Positions 7,693 to 17,716 of a stretch of DNA of 64,000 bases are shown in pieces. The stretch lies in contig NZ_JAGYIM010000007.1 in the NCBI RefSeq assembly GCF_018402695.1, forward strand, positions 1 through 64,000, written 5' to 3'. This DNA comes from Arsukibacterium sp. Its GTDB lineage: Bacteria; Pseudomonadota; Gammaproteobacteria; Enterobacterales; Alteromonadaceae. The notes beneath the pieces were generated by a model. It was not told the DNA's origin. It searched no databases and saw only the letters and a program-made list of their open reading frames with translations. Every line of letters starts with the position of its first letter. Position 1 is the stretch's first letter. The translations under genes and the position numbers were made by a program.

Positions 7693-8493
7693 CTATGGCA
7701 GTGCTTTCGGCAGTTGCTGTCTGATACGATCGACTTCACCTGACGCCTGCATTAACTGCCACTGTTGTTGTAACTGCAATAACAACGCCTGATTAACCGA
7801 TTGGCGGCTGAATGCAAAATAGACAGGATTATCATGAATAACAAAAAGCTTACGGTACTGGCTTTTCAGATCATCCCGTTTAAGCAGCTCATCAACAATG
7901 GCTTCATCTTCCAGTGACGCCATCACCCGGCCCGATACCAGCATCGCCAGCTTTTGCTGGTTACCGGAGGCGGCAAATAACCGCGACTGCAACGCCGGAT
8001 TGTCCTGCAATAATTGTTGCCACTCTGGGCCATAATAAGCCCCTTCGGTTATAGAAATAACACCGTCAAGCGCCAGCAGCTGCTTAAGATCAGTCACAGA
8101 GTCGGCGATACGACGCGAACCAAAAACCACCATTCGCTCACTATGGTGTGGCCCGACAAAATAACTGTACTTTGCCCGCTCCACTGTTTCCGACATGCCG
8201 ACCATTACATCCAGTTTGCCTTGCTCCAGCATTTTTATTGCCCGACCAGCCGGCAAGGCAATAGGCTGAACCGTGCAGTTTACTTTTGCTGCCAGCCCAT
8301 CAAGCAACGCATAAAACTGCTGCGATACCCGGGTGTCGTTGTGCGAGCCCGCGGCGTCGTGCTGGCGCTCTGACTCTACCCGGACGCTAAACTGACAAGG
8401 TGACGTCGGCTCAGCCAGTAAACGGGGGCTTAGTGGCAGTAGCATTGCCAACAACAGCAAGCCTGACAAAAGCTGTAACTTCTTAAATAGCAT
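7693..8493 (-). CDS. periplasmic solute-binding protein (SBP_bac_3 type)
   Basis: A 266-residue protein with a signal peptide (KKLQLLSGLLLLAMLLPLSP, cut near residue 28). The mature part has the two-lobe order of family 3 solute-binding proteins: a first-lobe segment GLAAKVNCTVQPI, then GRAIKMLEQGKLDVMVGMSETVER (the usual L..G..D...G.. pattern), and a second lobe with SITEGAYYGPEWQQLL. There is no permease or ATPase gene beside it, so it is an orphan binding protein, possibly a ligand sensor. The ligand cannot be told from the sequence. Confidence 0.8.
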   Translation of the reverse strand: MLFKKLQLLSGLLLLAMLLPLSPRLLAEPTSPCQFSVRVESERQHDAAGSHNDTRVSQQFYALLDGLAAKVNCTVQPIALPAGRAIKMLEQGKLDVMVGMSETVERAKYSYFVGPHHSERMVVFGSRRIADSVTDLKQLLALDGVISITEGAYYGPEWQQLLQDNPALQSRLFAASGNQQKLAMLVSGRVMASLEDEAIVDELLKRDDLKSQYRKLFVIHDNPVYFAFSRQSVNQALLLQLQQQWQLMQASGEVDRIRQQLPKALP

Positions 8494-8549
8494 TTACTAG
8501 GGTCTCTGTTAAGCCGTTACCAGGACGTTTGCGCCGGTTAGTGCGTAAA

Positions 8550-9803
8550 CTATAACGCGAAATGATCTGAAAGCGCTCGAAAAAAACGATATTCATCGAG
8601 TCCGGCCCGGTACAGCGGTTTGGGTTGCGCAGCCCACTGCACCACCACTAAGTTGGTGTCGGGGTCGACAAAAACATACTGGCCAAAAATCCCCTCGGCA
8701 GCATAACTGTTGCCATGCATTGGCCACAACATGTAGCCATAATTAACGGTCTTACCGCCAATCACCTGGCGGGTGCTGGCCGCTTGCATCCAGCCCTCTG
8801 GCAATACCCGCTGTGGCTTGCCATCAACAGTGATGACGCCCTCATTTAGCATAAACAAGCCAAAGCGGCCATAATCGCGCAGCGTCGCCGATAAACCACT
8901 GCCCCCGACTTCCAGGCCATCTGCTGATTGCAGCCACCAGTTGGCATCGCTTTCCATGCCAAGTGGCACCCAGATTTTCTCCGATAAATACTCTGCCACC
9001 GGCTTACCAGTCGCCGCGCCCACCAACGCCCCAGCCAGCTGGGTTTCGCCGGTACTGTAATTCCAGACACTCCCCGGCTCTGCCGCGCGCGGCAGTGATG
9101 CCATCAACTCCAGCACCGCGCCGGGCTTGCCACTAATTTGCGCATCCAGCATCCGCCGCCGGTCAGAGCCCGGGTCGGTGTACGTTTCATTCCAGGCCAC
9201 ACCCGAGCTCATCTGCAGCAGGTGTTTGACTGTTACGCCATCATAAGCCGTGTCTTTAAACTGTGGCAGGTAATCGACAATTTTGTCATCAATGCTGTTG
9301 ATATGGCCGTCCTGTATCGCGGCACCAATGAGTATTGCCGTTATCGATTTCACCACCGACATCGACATCCAGCGGGTTTGCTGATCGTTCCCCAGCAGGT
9401 ATTTCTCAAACTTAATTTCACCGTTATGAATAATCAGCATACCGCTGACCCGGTTCATGGCCAGCACGTCGTATAAATCGTAAGTCTGATCTTCGACGGT
9501 GTAGCTAAACTCTTGCAACGGCTTATCACTTACTGGTATTGCACTCACCGCCTCACCCCGCGCCACCGTGCGGGTTGGAAATAAGCGGTCAATATTACGA
9601 AAGGTGTTTACCTGAATATCCGGATACAACTTGCCATCATACACCTGGCGCACCGTGCCAATAGGTTCATTGGCATGGCGATAGGCTGTTTCTGCGGCGA
9701 TCTTTGTATCCGCTGCACTCTCGGTGTCAGCTGCCGATGTAAAGTTACAGACGCTCAATAAAATAACTAAGGTGGCAGGAGTTACAAATTTGGAATTAAA
9801 CAT
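8550..9803 (-). CDS. NylB-like serine hydrolase (class C beta-lactamase fold)
   Basis: A 417-residue secreted protein (signal peptide ends near FTSA, residue 24) of the beta-lactamase/transpeptidase-like family. The nucleophile motif is S149-V-V-K152 within SMSVVKSI and the second motif is Y249-S-T within WNYSTGETQ. The SMS(V)xKS and W.Y(S/C)(S/T)G contexts match 6-aminohexanoate-dimer hydrolase (NylB-type) enzymes rather than resistance beta-lactamases. It would hydrolyse an amide or ester in the periplasm; the substrate is unknown. An aagga site precedes the ATG. Confidence 0.83.
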   Translation of the reverse strand: MFNSKFVTPATLVILLSVCNFTSAADTESAADTKIAAETAYRHANEPIGTVRQVYDGKLYPDIQVNTFRNIDRLFPTRTVARGEAVSAIPVSDKPLQEFSYTVEDQTYDLYDVLAMNRVSGMLIIHNGEIKFEKYLLGNDQQTRWMSMSVVKSITAILIGAAIQDGHINSIDDKIVDYLPQFKDTAYDGVTVKHLLQMSSGVAWNETYTDPGSDRRRMLDAQISGKPGAVLELMASLPRAAEPGSVWNYSTGETQLAGALVGAATGKPVAEYLSEKIWVPLGMESDANWWLQSADGLEVGGSGLSATLRDYGRFGLFMLNEGVITVDGKPQRVLPEGWMQAASTRQVIGGKTVNYGYMLWPMHGNSYAAEGIFGQYVFVDPDTNLVVVQWAAQPKPLYRAGLDEYRFFRALSDHFAL

Positions 9804-9859
9804 CGAATTTTAATCCTTTTATACAATTAACAGGCATCTGACGGACAGCAATCACATTC

Positions 9860-10282
9860 TCAAAGCTTGTCGGGACGATAAAGAGCAGTGCCCAGGATCA
9901 GTGCAAAACAGCTCAGCACAAAAGCTTTATTAACAAACCAGTTAGTGCGCCAGATGCTCCAGTCTGGTTCGGCCAGAAAACGGGCGAACAAGGTGCAGAT
10001 AATGGCAATTTCAATAATAGACATGGCAATCGCAAGCATACGGGTATATGTCGGGCGTGCCAGCAGCGCCCAACCCAGCCAGATATGGGCTATTGGCCAT
10101 AAATCCCAATAAATATATTTTGTCAGCGGCTCACCATAAGCCAGCGAATAGCCGATTGGGAACAGATATTTAATAAACAGCGTCCAGGCGGCAAGAATAA
10201 ACAACAAATGAGCCAGAAAGCCGACCCAGGTGCTGGCATTATGTTGGCTCGGCTGTAGTAGCGAGTACTCCGGTTGATTCAT
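9860..10282 (-). CDS. four-helix membrane protein, unknown function
   Basis: A 140-residue protein with hydrophobic segments at about 20-45, 65-78, 83-104 and 118-134. Aromatic residues are abundant (WDLWPIAHIWLGWALL). I recognise no family. It lies 56 bases upstream of the serine hydrolase gene on the same strand and may be cotranscribed with it. Confidence 0.6.
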   Translation of the reverse strand: MNQPEYSLLQPSQHNASTWVGFLAHLLFILAAWTLFIKYLFPIGYSLAYGEPLTKYIYWDLWPIAHIWLGWALLARPTYTRMLAIAMSIIEIAIICTLFARFLAEPDWSIWRTNWFVNKAFVLSCFALILGTALYRPDKL

Positions 10283-10353
10283 ATTAATTTGACTATCTAA
10301 AGCATAGTTAAAAATACATAAGCTAAGAATAGAACAAATGCCGCCTGATAAAT

Positions 10354-10382
10354 ATAAAAAAGGCCAGCTGGGTGCTGGCCTT
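10354..10382 (-). terminator. rho-independent terminator
   Basis: On the minus strand GGCCAGC, a 5-base loop, GCTGGCC, followed by six T. It lies 50 bases beyond the stop of the DUF1338 gene and should end the astC-astA-DUF1338 transcript. Confidence 0.85.
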
Positions 10383-10431
10383 GGGAAAAGTGCTTATTGC
10401 TTGGCATTAATGCAAATTAACGCGCCTGCTC

Positions 10432-11235
10432 TTAACGAGAATTAGTACTTTCAAAAATTTTATCAGCAGATGCCGCAACAAAACCGCTGTATAGCATGCC
10501 ATTGCTTAATGGGTAACGACGGGCGAACTCGTAAAAGCAGCTTGGAATAGTCGCTACCGTATCGCTGAACTGTACCGGGTGTAAGTCAGCCAGGGTAGAT
10601 GACTGCTCCAGGTACACGTCCGGGGTGCCTTTAATCTCGCCGCCTGAAGTATTCAGTAAAAAGCCGGCGTGCTTTAGCGCGGTATTTACCTGCTCTAAGC
10701 TATCGAAACTGGCCAGCTCGTTGACGCTAACGGTAAAGTGGTTGGCCCGGTAACCCCAGGCAGCAACCCAGGCCGCGTATTCACTTTCAGCCAGCAGTTT
10801 TTCATAAGTCGCCTGGCTTACCTGCCAGTGCGTGCCGCTGTATAAAAAGTTATCTGCACTTACTGCTTCGTCTGGAATTTGCGCAACCAGTTCGGTGATG
10901 GTGTCACGTAAAAAGGCTGAACATTGATCCAGCAGCAATTCTGAGATAAACACTTTCGGCTGGTTGCGGTCCGGGTGCTCAAAATGTTTGGCGTACAGCT
11001 TTTTTGCGGCAAAGTGATACTCACCACACTCTTCATAGCCCAAAGCCAGAAAATGCGCAGCCAGTTTTGCCAGGCCTACTTTTTCCAGGTTAAAGGTGCG
11101 CAGGGCAATATGATCGTTAATGACATCATCCTGTTGAGATGAACCCAGTAACTCGTGCACCTTTCTGGCCGACGGCGTTACTGCGACATAGTCTTGCCAT
11201 AAGTTGGCGAACAGGGCATTTACATCAGTGTGCAT
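10432..11235 (-). CDS. DUF1338 (2-oxoadipate dioxygenase/decarboxylase-like) protein
   Basis: A 267-residue member of the DUF1338/YdcJ-HglS family. HglS of Pseudomonas converts 2-oxoadipate to 2-hydroxyglutarate with a metal centre of two His and one Glu. The equivalents here appear to be His42 (DHIALRTF), His166 (RANHFTVS) and Glu236 (FYEFARRY). This is the short form of the family, so substrate specificity may differ. It is downstream of astC and astA on the same strand, which suggests a role in amino-acid catabolism (arginine or lysine). A cggag site precedes the start. Confidence 0.82.
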   Translation of the reverse strand: MHTDVNALFANLWQDYVAVTPSARKVHELLGSSQQDDVINDHIALRTFNLEKVGLAKLAAHFLALGYEECGEYHFAAKKLYAKHFEHPDRNQPKVFISELLLDQCSAFLRDTITELVAQIPDEAVSADNFLYSGTHWQVSQATYEKLLAESEYAAWVAAWGYRANHFTVSVNELASFDSLEQVNTALKHAGFLLNTSGGEIKGTPDVYLEQSSTLADLHPVQFSDTVATIPSCFYEFARRYPLSNGMLYSGFVAASADKIFESTNSR

Positions 11236-11313
11236 ATCTACTCCGGGTTAGTCGAATCACAATTTTAAATAGGGTTATATAAACTAAAAACATTATACGG
11301 CAATGATGCTTTA

Positions 11314-12354
11314 TCAGGCCTGATCCAGATTAATAAATCGGGCCATTTCACCATCGCTTAGTTGCAAAATTTCTGCCAGCTGCGGGCTGATAATCAGGCT
11401 ATTGCTCTGCTCATCAAAACGGGCGGTTTTACCAAAGCTGGCCCGAAAATCTTTAATCGCCGTATTGGCGACGGCCAGGGTAAATTCACCCTGCGCTTCT
11501 TCTGCTGTCGCTGCCACTGTTACCGGCACTTTTTTGCTGGCCGCAACGGATTTTATCTGGCTAAGTGGCGCTTCAACCGTTGGCCCGGCATCGAATAAGT
11601 CGATATAGCCACGATGACTGAAGCCTTCTTTTTCCAGCATCCGCAGTGCCGGCTTGGTGTTTTCATGCACCTGACCAATTACCGCCTGAGCACTTTCTGG
11701 CAGCAAGCCGACATAAATCGGATGGCGCGGCATCAGCTCAGCAATAAAGGCTTTTTTACCCACGCCAATCAGCTGATCGGCAGTCGGGAAATCGATAGTT
11801 AAAAACAGCTTTTGCAACCAGTGCCAGAATGGTGGCTGGCCGTCTTTATCGGCAGCACCGCGCATTTCGGCAATCACTTTACTGGCGAAACGCTCAGGGT
11901 GTTCGGCCATAAATAAAAACCGCACCTTGGATAAAAAGCGACCGGCATGATTACGCCGGTAGCTTTCGCGCAGGAACAGCGTGCAAATTTCTGAGGCGCC
12001 GGTGTAGTCGTTACATAAGGTCAGGGTGCGCAGCTGGTTCATTACGTTCAGCTCAGCACTGTGGTGAATAACAGTGTTTTGCTGAAAGTGATACAGTGGC
12101 GTTTGCAGGCCTACTGCGGCTTCAATGCCGGTAGTACCGACTATTTCACCACTAGCAGTGTCTTCCAGTACAAACAAATAGCCCTGATCACCCGGCGCGG
12201 TTACCTCAGCACTGAAGCTTTGCTCGGCATGCTTAATTTTCTGGGTCAAGCGGGCATCATGTACCGGCAAAGACGTAAAGCCATGGCCGGATTCAATGGC
12301 AATTTGCTTTAATGCCGCAAAATCAGCAGAGGTAATAGGCCTGATAAGCAACAT
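11314..12354 (-). CDS. astA: arginine N-succinyltransferase
   Basis: A 346-residue enzyme that transfers succinyl from succinyl-CoA to L-arginine, the first step of the AST pathway of arginine catabolism. The N-terminus MLLIRPITSADFAALKQIA and the internal segments LFLRESYRRNHAGRFLSKVRFLF, FWHWLQKLFLTIDF and MPRHPIYVGLLPESAQAVIGQVH are typical of AstA. The length is normal. It begins three bases after the stop of the aminotransferase gene. The genes astB, astD and astE are not in the window. Confidence 0.93.
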   Translation of the reverse strand: MLLIRPITSADFAALKQIAIESGHGFTSLPVHDARLTQKIKHAEQSFSAEVTAPGDQGYLFVLEDTASGEIVGTTGIEAAVGLQTPLYHFQQNTVIHHSAELNVMNQLRTLTLCNDYTGASEICTLFLRESYRRNHAGRFLSKVRFLFMAEHPERFASKVIAEMRGAADKDGQPPFWHWLQKLFLTIDFPTADQLIGVGKKAFIAELMPRHPIYVGLLPESAQAVIGQVHENTKPALRMLEKEGFSHRGYIDLFDAGPTVEAPLSQIKSVAASKKVPVTVAATAEEAQGEFTLAVANTAIKDFRASFGKTARFDEQSNSLIISPQLAEILQLSDGEMARFINLDQA

Positions 12355-12357
12355 AAT

Positions 12358-13602
<1,245 letters not shown>

Positions 13603-13740
13603 CTAAGGCCCCGTTTATATCGTTAGTTGGTCGGAGCGGAATTAATACCACTATTATATTGGCGAGCTTAAGCAATGTGCAGTATCATTATTAACAATTT
13701 TACAAGTAAATACGTCATTTTGACGGAAGGATTTAGCAAA

Positions 13741-14205
13741 GTGTCAGATAACTCGGTTAAAGCTGGCAACAGCAGCACCATTACCAAAGAAGATGAAAAG
13801 CTGTTAGCCGTACTGCAGCATAACGCCCGCGCCAGCATTTCTGATTTAGCCCGTCAGCTCAGTGTGTCACGCTCTACCGTGCAAACCCGGCTGCAAAAGC
13901 TGGAATTAAGCGGTGTCATCAAAGGCTATACGGTAGAGTACGGCGATGCCTATTTAGCCACGCTGGTAGCAGCCCATGTCAGTATTAAAGTGCACCAGAA
14001 ACTGACTGCCCGCACTAATATTGAGCTTAAACAACTACCGCAGGTGGCGGCGTTGTATGCCATTAGTGGTGAGTATGATTTAATTGCCATAGTCCAGGCG
14101 CAAAATACCGAGCAGTTAAGCCATATTCTGGATGACATAGGTAACCTGGAAGGGGTGGAGCGCACCACGTCGTCGGTTATTCTGGAAACCAAGTTTAAAC
14201 GTTAA
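13741..14205 (+). CDS. Lrp/AsnC family regulator
   Basis: A 154-residue regulator starting with GTG at 13741 after ggaagga; a longer reading from 13675 adds an atypical leader. It has an N-terminal helix-turn-helix (DEKLLAVLQHNARASISDLA, then SVSRSTVQTRLQKLE) and a C-terminal RAM ligand-binding domain with GEYDLIAIVQA. It diverges from astC, so it may control the arginine catabolic genes in response to an amino acid (inference from position). It is 10 bases upstream of chrA on the same strand. Confidence 0.9.
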   Translation: MSDNSVKAGNSSTITKEDEKLLAVLQHNARASISDLARQLSVSRSTVQTRLQKLELSGVIKGYTVEYGDAYLATLVAAHVSIKVHQKLTARTNIELKQLPQVAALYAISGEYDLIAIVQAQNTEQLSHILDDIGNLEGVERTTSSVILETKFKR

Positions 14206-14215
14206 GGAACGTCTG

Positions 14216-15568
14216 ATGTCACAACAGCAAACTCAGGTCAGCCTGTGTGAGGCTTTTTTATACTGGCTGAAACTGGGCTTTATCAGCTTTGGTGGCCCGG
14301 CCGGCCAGCTGGGCATGATGCATCAGGAGCTGGTAGAGAAACGCCGTTGGATTTCCGAACAACGGTTTTTACATGCGCTGAATTACACCATGCTGCTACC
14401 GGGGCCGGAAGCACAGCAACTGGCGACTTACATCGGCTGGCTGCTGCATGGCAAACGCGGCGCTTTTATCGCTGGCTTGCTGTTTATTCTGCCCTCTTTC
14501 TTTATTTTGTCGTTACTGGCCTGGCTTTATCTGGCGCACGGCGATGTACCGTTGCTGCAAGGTGTACTATATGGCATTAAACCGGCCGTTACCGCTATAG
14601 TGCTGTTTGCTGCCTGGCGCCTGGCAAAGAAAACCCTGCATAGCCCTGCTCTGGCAGCGTTAGCATTGCTGGCATTAATTGCTATTGCTGGCTTTAACCT
14701 GCCTTTTCCGCTCATTATCTTAACTGCTGCAATGGCAGGTTGGGTATTAATGAAGTGGTTTCCAGCGCAGCTTGAGGCGCCAGCAGCTCAGCACTCAACA
14801 ACAGCGCAAGCAGCCAGTGCTGCGCAAACTGCAGCCATTATTAATGACGACAGTGCATCGCCTGCTGCGCAACGCTTTAGCTGGCGCAAACTGCTAGTTG
14901 CAGTGGCAATAGGCTTCGCCATCTGGCTGGTGGCAATTAGCTTGCTGACTGCCGTTTATGGCTGGCACAGCACCCCAACCCAACTGGCCTGGTTTTTCAC
15001 TAAAGCTGCACTGCTCACCTTTGGCGGTGCCTATGCGGTGCTACCCTACGTGTACCAGGCCGCCGTAGAGCAATATCAGTGGTTAACCGCACTGCAGATG
15101 ATTGATGGCCTGGCACTGGGCGAAAGCACCCCCGGGCCACTGATTATGGTGGTAACTTTTGTCGGTTTCGTGGCCGGCTGGAGCGAGCAATTGTTCGGCC
15201 CGGACAGCCTGATCCAAGCTGGGTTGATGGCGGCGGCCATCGTTACCTTCTTCACCTTTTTGCCGTCGTTTCTGTTTATTATCGCCGGCGCGCCGTTAGT
15301 TGAAGCCAGCCGACAGCACGCGGCTTTTACCGGGCCGCTGACCGGTGTTACTGCGGCGGTGGTCGGGGTAATTGTTAATCTGGCGCTGTTTTTTGGCTAC
15401 TATGTGCTGTGGCCAGAGGGCTTCAGCGGCCAGTTCGATATTATTGCGTTATTACTGGGTTTAGCAGCCGGCCTGGCATTGTTTAAATTTGAGCAAAGTA
15501 TTATGCGGGTATTGGCCGCAGCAGCCGTGGCCGGCATGCTGCTTAGCCTTATCCAGGGCCCGCTCTAA
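14216..15568 (+). CDS. chrA: chromate transporter ChrA
   Basis: A 450-residue long-chain ChrA protein of the CHR family that exports chromate across the inner membrane. It has two homologous CHR domains. The first has LGFISFGGPAGQLGMMHQEL and NYTMLLPGPEAQQLATYIGW, the second ALLTFGGAYAVLPYVYQAAV and LALGESTPGPLIMVVTFVGF. A less conserved Ala/Thr/Gln-rich linker separates them at about residues 178-222. It follows the Lrp-type gene closely with an aagga site; co-transcription is likely, though regulation by that protein is not shown. Confidence 0.92.
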   Translation: MSQQQTQVSLCEAFLYWLKLGFISFGGPAGQLGMMHQELVEKRRWISEQRFLHALNYTMLLPGPEAQQLATYIGWLLHGKRGAFIAGLLFILPSFFILSLLAWLYLAHGDVPLLQGVLYGIKPAVTAIVLFAAWRLAKKTLHSPALAALALLALIAIAGFNLPFPLIILTAAMAGWVLMKWFPAQLEAPAAQHSTTAQAASAAQTAAIINDDSASPAAQRFSWRKLLVAVAIGFAIWLVAISLLTAVYGWHSTPTQLAWFFTKAALLTFGGAYAVLPYVYQAAVEQYQWLTALQMIDGLALGESTPGPLIMVVTFVGFVAGWSEQLFGPDSLIQAGLMAAAIVTFFTFLPSFLFIIAGAPLVEASRQHAAFTGPLTGVTAAVVGVIVNLALFFGYYVLWPEGFSGQFDIIALLLGLAAGLALFKFEQSIMRVLAAAAVAGMLLSLIQGPL

Positions 15569-17577
15569 CGCCGGTTAAGCGTAACGGTTGGTTGCCGTTG
15601 TTGCTGCCACAGGGTCGGCGTGGCTTTTAAGTAATCGATCATCGCAGCGGCTGCCACCTTGCAGTCGTTGCCAGCGGTTTTACAAGGCAAGCCATCGGCC
15701 TGCTGATACTGCGGCACAAAGGCCTGCTGGCCGCTGCTGTCGGTTATAGCTTCTACCCGCTTAAGCGGATAAATGGCCAGTTGCTGCTGTTCAATAATCA
15801 CGTCAATCCGATCGGTGCTTTGCTGCTGTACCTGTTGTAACCGCTGCCAGCCATCATTGCCATTAGCCAGGTAATTAGTGGTCGCCAGGCTGTAAGTTGC
15901 ATCAGGCTGAATATCCTGCCAGCGTTCGCCCTGCAACCACTGCAGCTGTTCTAACACCGCCCCGCCATCGGCCGTCTCACGGGCGATATAGCGCAAATGG
16001 CTGCTATAAGGAAATTTACCCGCATGGGCGCCTTCTGGCAGGGTGGCCCCAACCACATCCGCCAGCAAAGCCGTTAGCTCTGCACCGGTAATACTGAGAA
16101 TGCTTAATGGGGTATCAAAAGGCAGTACTTCTAAGCGGATATGGCCTTCATAAATCGCACCTGCTTCAAGATTAGCCCGGATATTACCGGCACCAATTAA
16201 GGTGAAATCAACCTGACGCCTGGTTTTCGCCCGCACCGCCGGCTGGTTTAACCAATAATACATGGCATCAGTAATATGGCCGGCCAGAACTGAACCATGC
16301 TGATCACTGCCACCGCTGCCCGGCAAACGTACATGCGGGATGGTTTGCTCGGTGGCACTGATTTGGGCGCCATAGGCTTTGCGCACTGCCGGCAGATAGA
16401 CATCATCTATTAGCTGACGCAGTTGTGGCTCCTCTTCGATAATCGCAGTGCGCTGCAGCTGATTAATATAATTTTCGGTCTTTTGCTGCTCTGCCTGGGG
16501 TATCCGGCTGTTTTCACTGCGTAGTGCCAAACTGAAATAGTCCCGGCTGGCCAGTAAAGTGTTTTCGCCGGCGCACTGGCTTAAACGTCCGGCGCGATCA
16601 AATATCAGCTCTGCAGCACCCACCGCCTGAGCAAACTGACCGGCCTGGACAATACAGGTCTGGCCGATACCGTCCGGATTTGCAATAAGCTCAGCATAAG
16701 GCGCTTGCTGGCCCAGATACCACTGGCGAAAGTCGCCCAGTAAACTGTGTGAATGGCCACCGACGATGGCATCAATACCATTAACCTGGCGGGCCAGTGC
16801 TACATCACGCTGGTGCCCTAAATGAGTCAGGGCAATAATATGCGTAATGCCTTGTGCCTGCAGATAATTCACCGTGTTCTGTGCTGCAGCAACTTCTGAG
16901 GCAAACACCAGCTCGCCGGTCTCAGGCACCATACTGCGCATATCTTCAAGCGCTAAACCAAACACCGCAACAATGGTTTTCCCGGCTGCATCGCTAACGC
17001 CGGCTACCGGCGTAAGTTCGGTGCCATCAACCGTAAATAACTGATAGCGCTTAAAGTTAGCCACATCTGCTAACACCGGCTCAGCAGCAGTTTCAACATT
17101 GGCCGCCAGCAACGGGAAGTTAATATTGGCAGCAAAGTCAGCCAGTTTAGTAAGGCCGATGTCAAATTCATGGTTACCCAGTGCCATGGCATCGATACCC
17201 ATCCGGTTCAGAATATCGATATTAATTGTTTGCTCAAACAGCTCAAAATAGGCGCTGCCTTTAAAGGCATCACCGCCATGTAAAAAGAGTGATGCGTCCC
17301 CATTATCGGTGGCCTGCTGCTGTAGCGCTTGTGCTTTGCTCAGCAACCGCGGGTGGCCACCGATAAAGGTATATAAGGGTTCACCATCCGGCCCCCGCAC
17401 TTTTGCCGGGGTGGCATCAAACTGGGAATGGGTGTCATTAATATGAACCAGGGTAAGACGCAGGCTATCAGTCTGATCACTGTTACGATCGGGGGCAAGC
17501 TGACTGCTGCAACCTGCTGTTACAGCGCCGATTGACATAGCAACAACCAGCGCCACAACGCGTTGGGAAAACAACAT
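15565..17577 (-). CDS. 5'-nucleotidase/UshA-family lipoprotein
   Basis: A 670-residue metallophosphoesterase with a C-terminal 5'-nucleotidase domain. The N-terminus is a lipoprotein signal (VTAGC, lipidated Cys23). Metal-binding motifs are NDTHS (47-51), GNHEFD (134-139), LTHLGHQRD and GGHSHS. The C-terminal substrate domain includes FTLIGAGNIRANLEAG. It would hydrolyse extracellular nucleotides or nucleotide sugars in the periplasm. It converges on chrA and the two genes overlap by four bases at their ends. Confidence 0.88.
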   Translation of the reverse strand: MLFSQRVVALVVAMSIGAVTAGCSSQLAPDRNSDQTDSLRLTLVHINDTHSQFDATPAKVRGPDGEPLYTFIGGHPRLLSKAQALQQQATDNGDASLFLHGGDAFKGSAYFELFEQTINIDILNRMGIDAMALGNHEFDIGLTKLADFAANINFPLLAANVETAAEPVLADVANFKRYQLFTVDGTELTPVAGVSDAAGKTIVAVFGLALEDMRSMVPETGELVFASEVAAAQNTVNYLQAQGITHIIALTHLGHQRDVALARQVNGIDAIVGGHSHSLLGDFRQWYLGQQAPYAELIANPDGIGQTCIVQAGQFAQAVGAAELIFDRAGRLSQCAGENTLLASRDYFSLALRSENSRIPQAEQQKTENYINQLQRTAIIEEEPQLRQLIDDVYLPAVRKAYGAQISATEQTIPHVRLPGSGGSDQHGSVLAGHITDAMYYWLNQPAVRAKTRRQVDFTLIGAGNIRANLEAGAIYEGHIRLEVLPFDTPLSILSITGAELTALLADVVGATLPEGAHAGKFPYSSHLRYIARETADGGAVLEQLQWLQGERWQDIQPDATYSLATTNYLANGNDGWQRLQQVQQQSTDRIDVIIEQQQLAIYPLKRVEAITDSSGQQAFVPQYQQADGLPCKTAGNDCKVAAAAMIDYLKATPTLWQQQRQPTVTLNRR

Positions 17578-17716
17578 AAATAAGTCCGTTTCACAAAAAA
17601 GGATATGGCGCTTACCTTAAGCACAAAGCCGCCTCGGCTCAAGTAAAAAGCGTCAAACCCGAATAATTATCTTGATTAGTTGCAAACGTAACGGCAGGAG
17701 CAACAAGACCGTTGGT

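Noticed and set aside
8014-8373. A long antisense frame within the solute-binding protein gene
   Set aside because: The minus-strand gene is complete, with a signal peptide and family pattern; the plus-strand frame has no start signal or recognisable protein features.
13675-13740. A longer Lrp-type regulator start at 13675
   Set aside because: The GTG at 13741 has a ggaagga site at good distance and gives the normal family length; the extra 22 residues are atypical.
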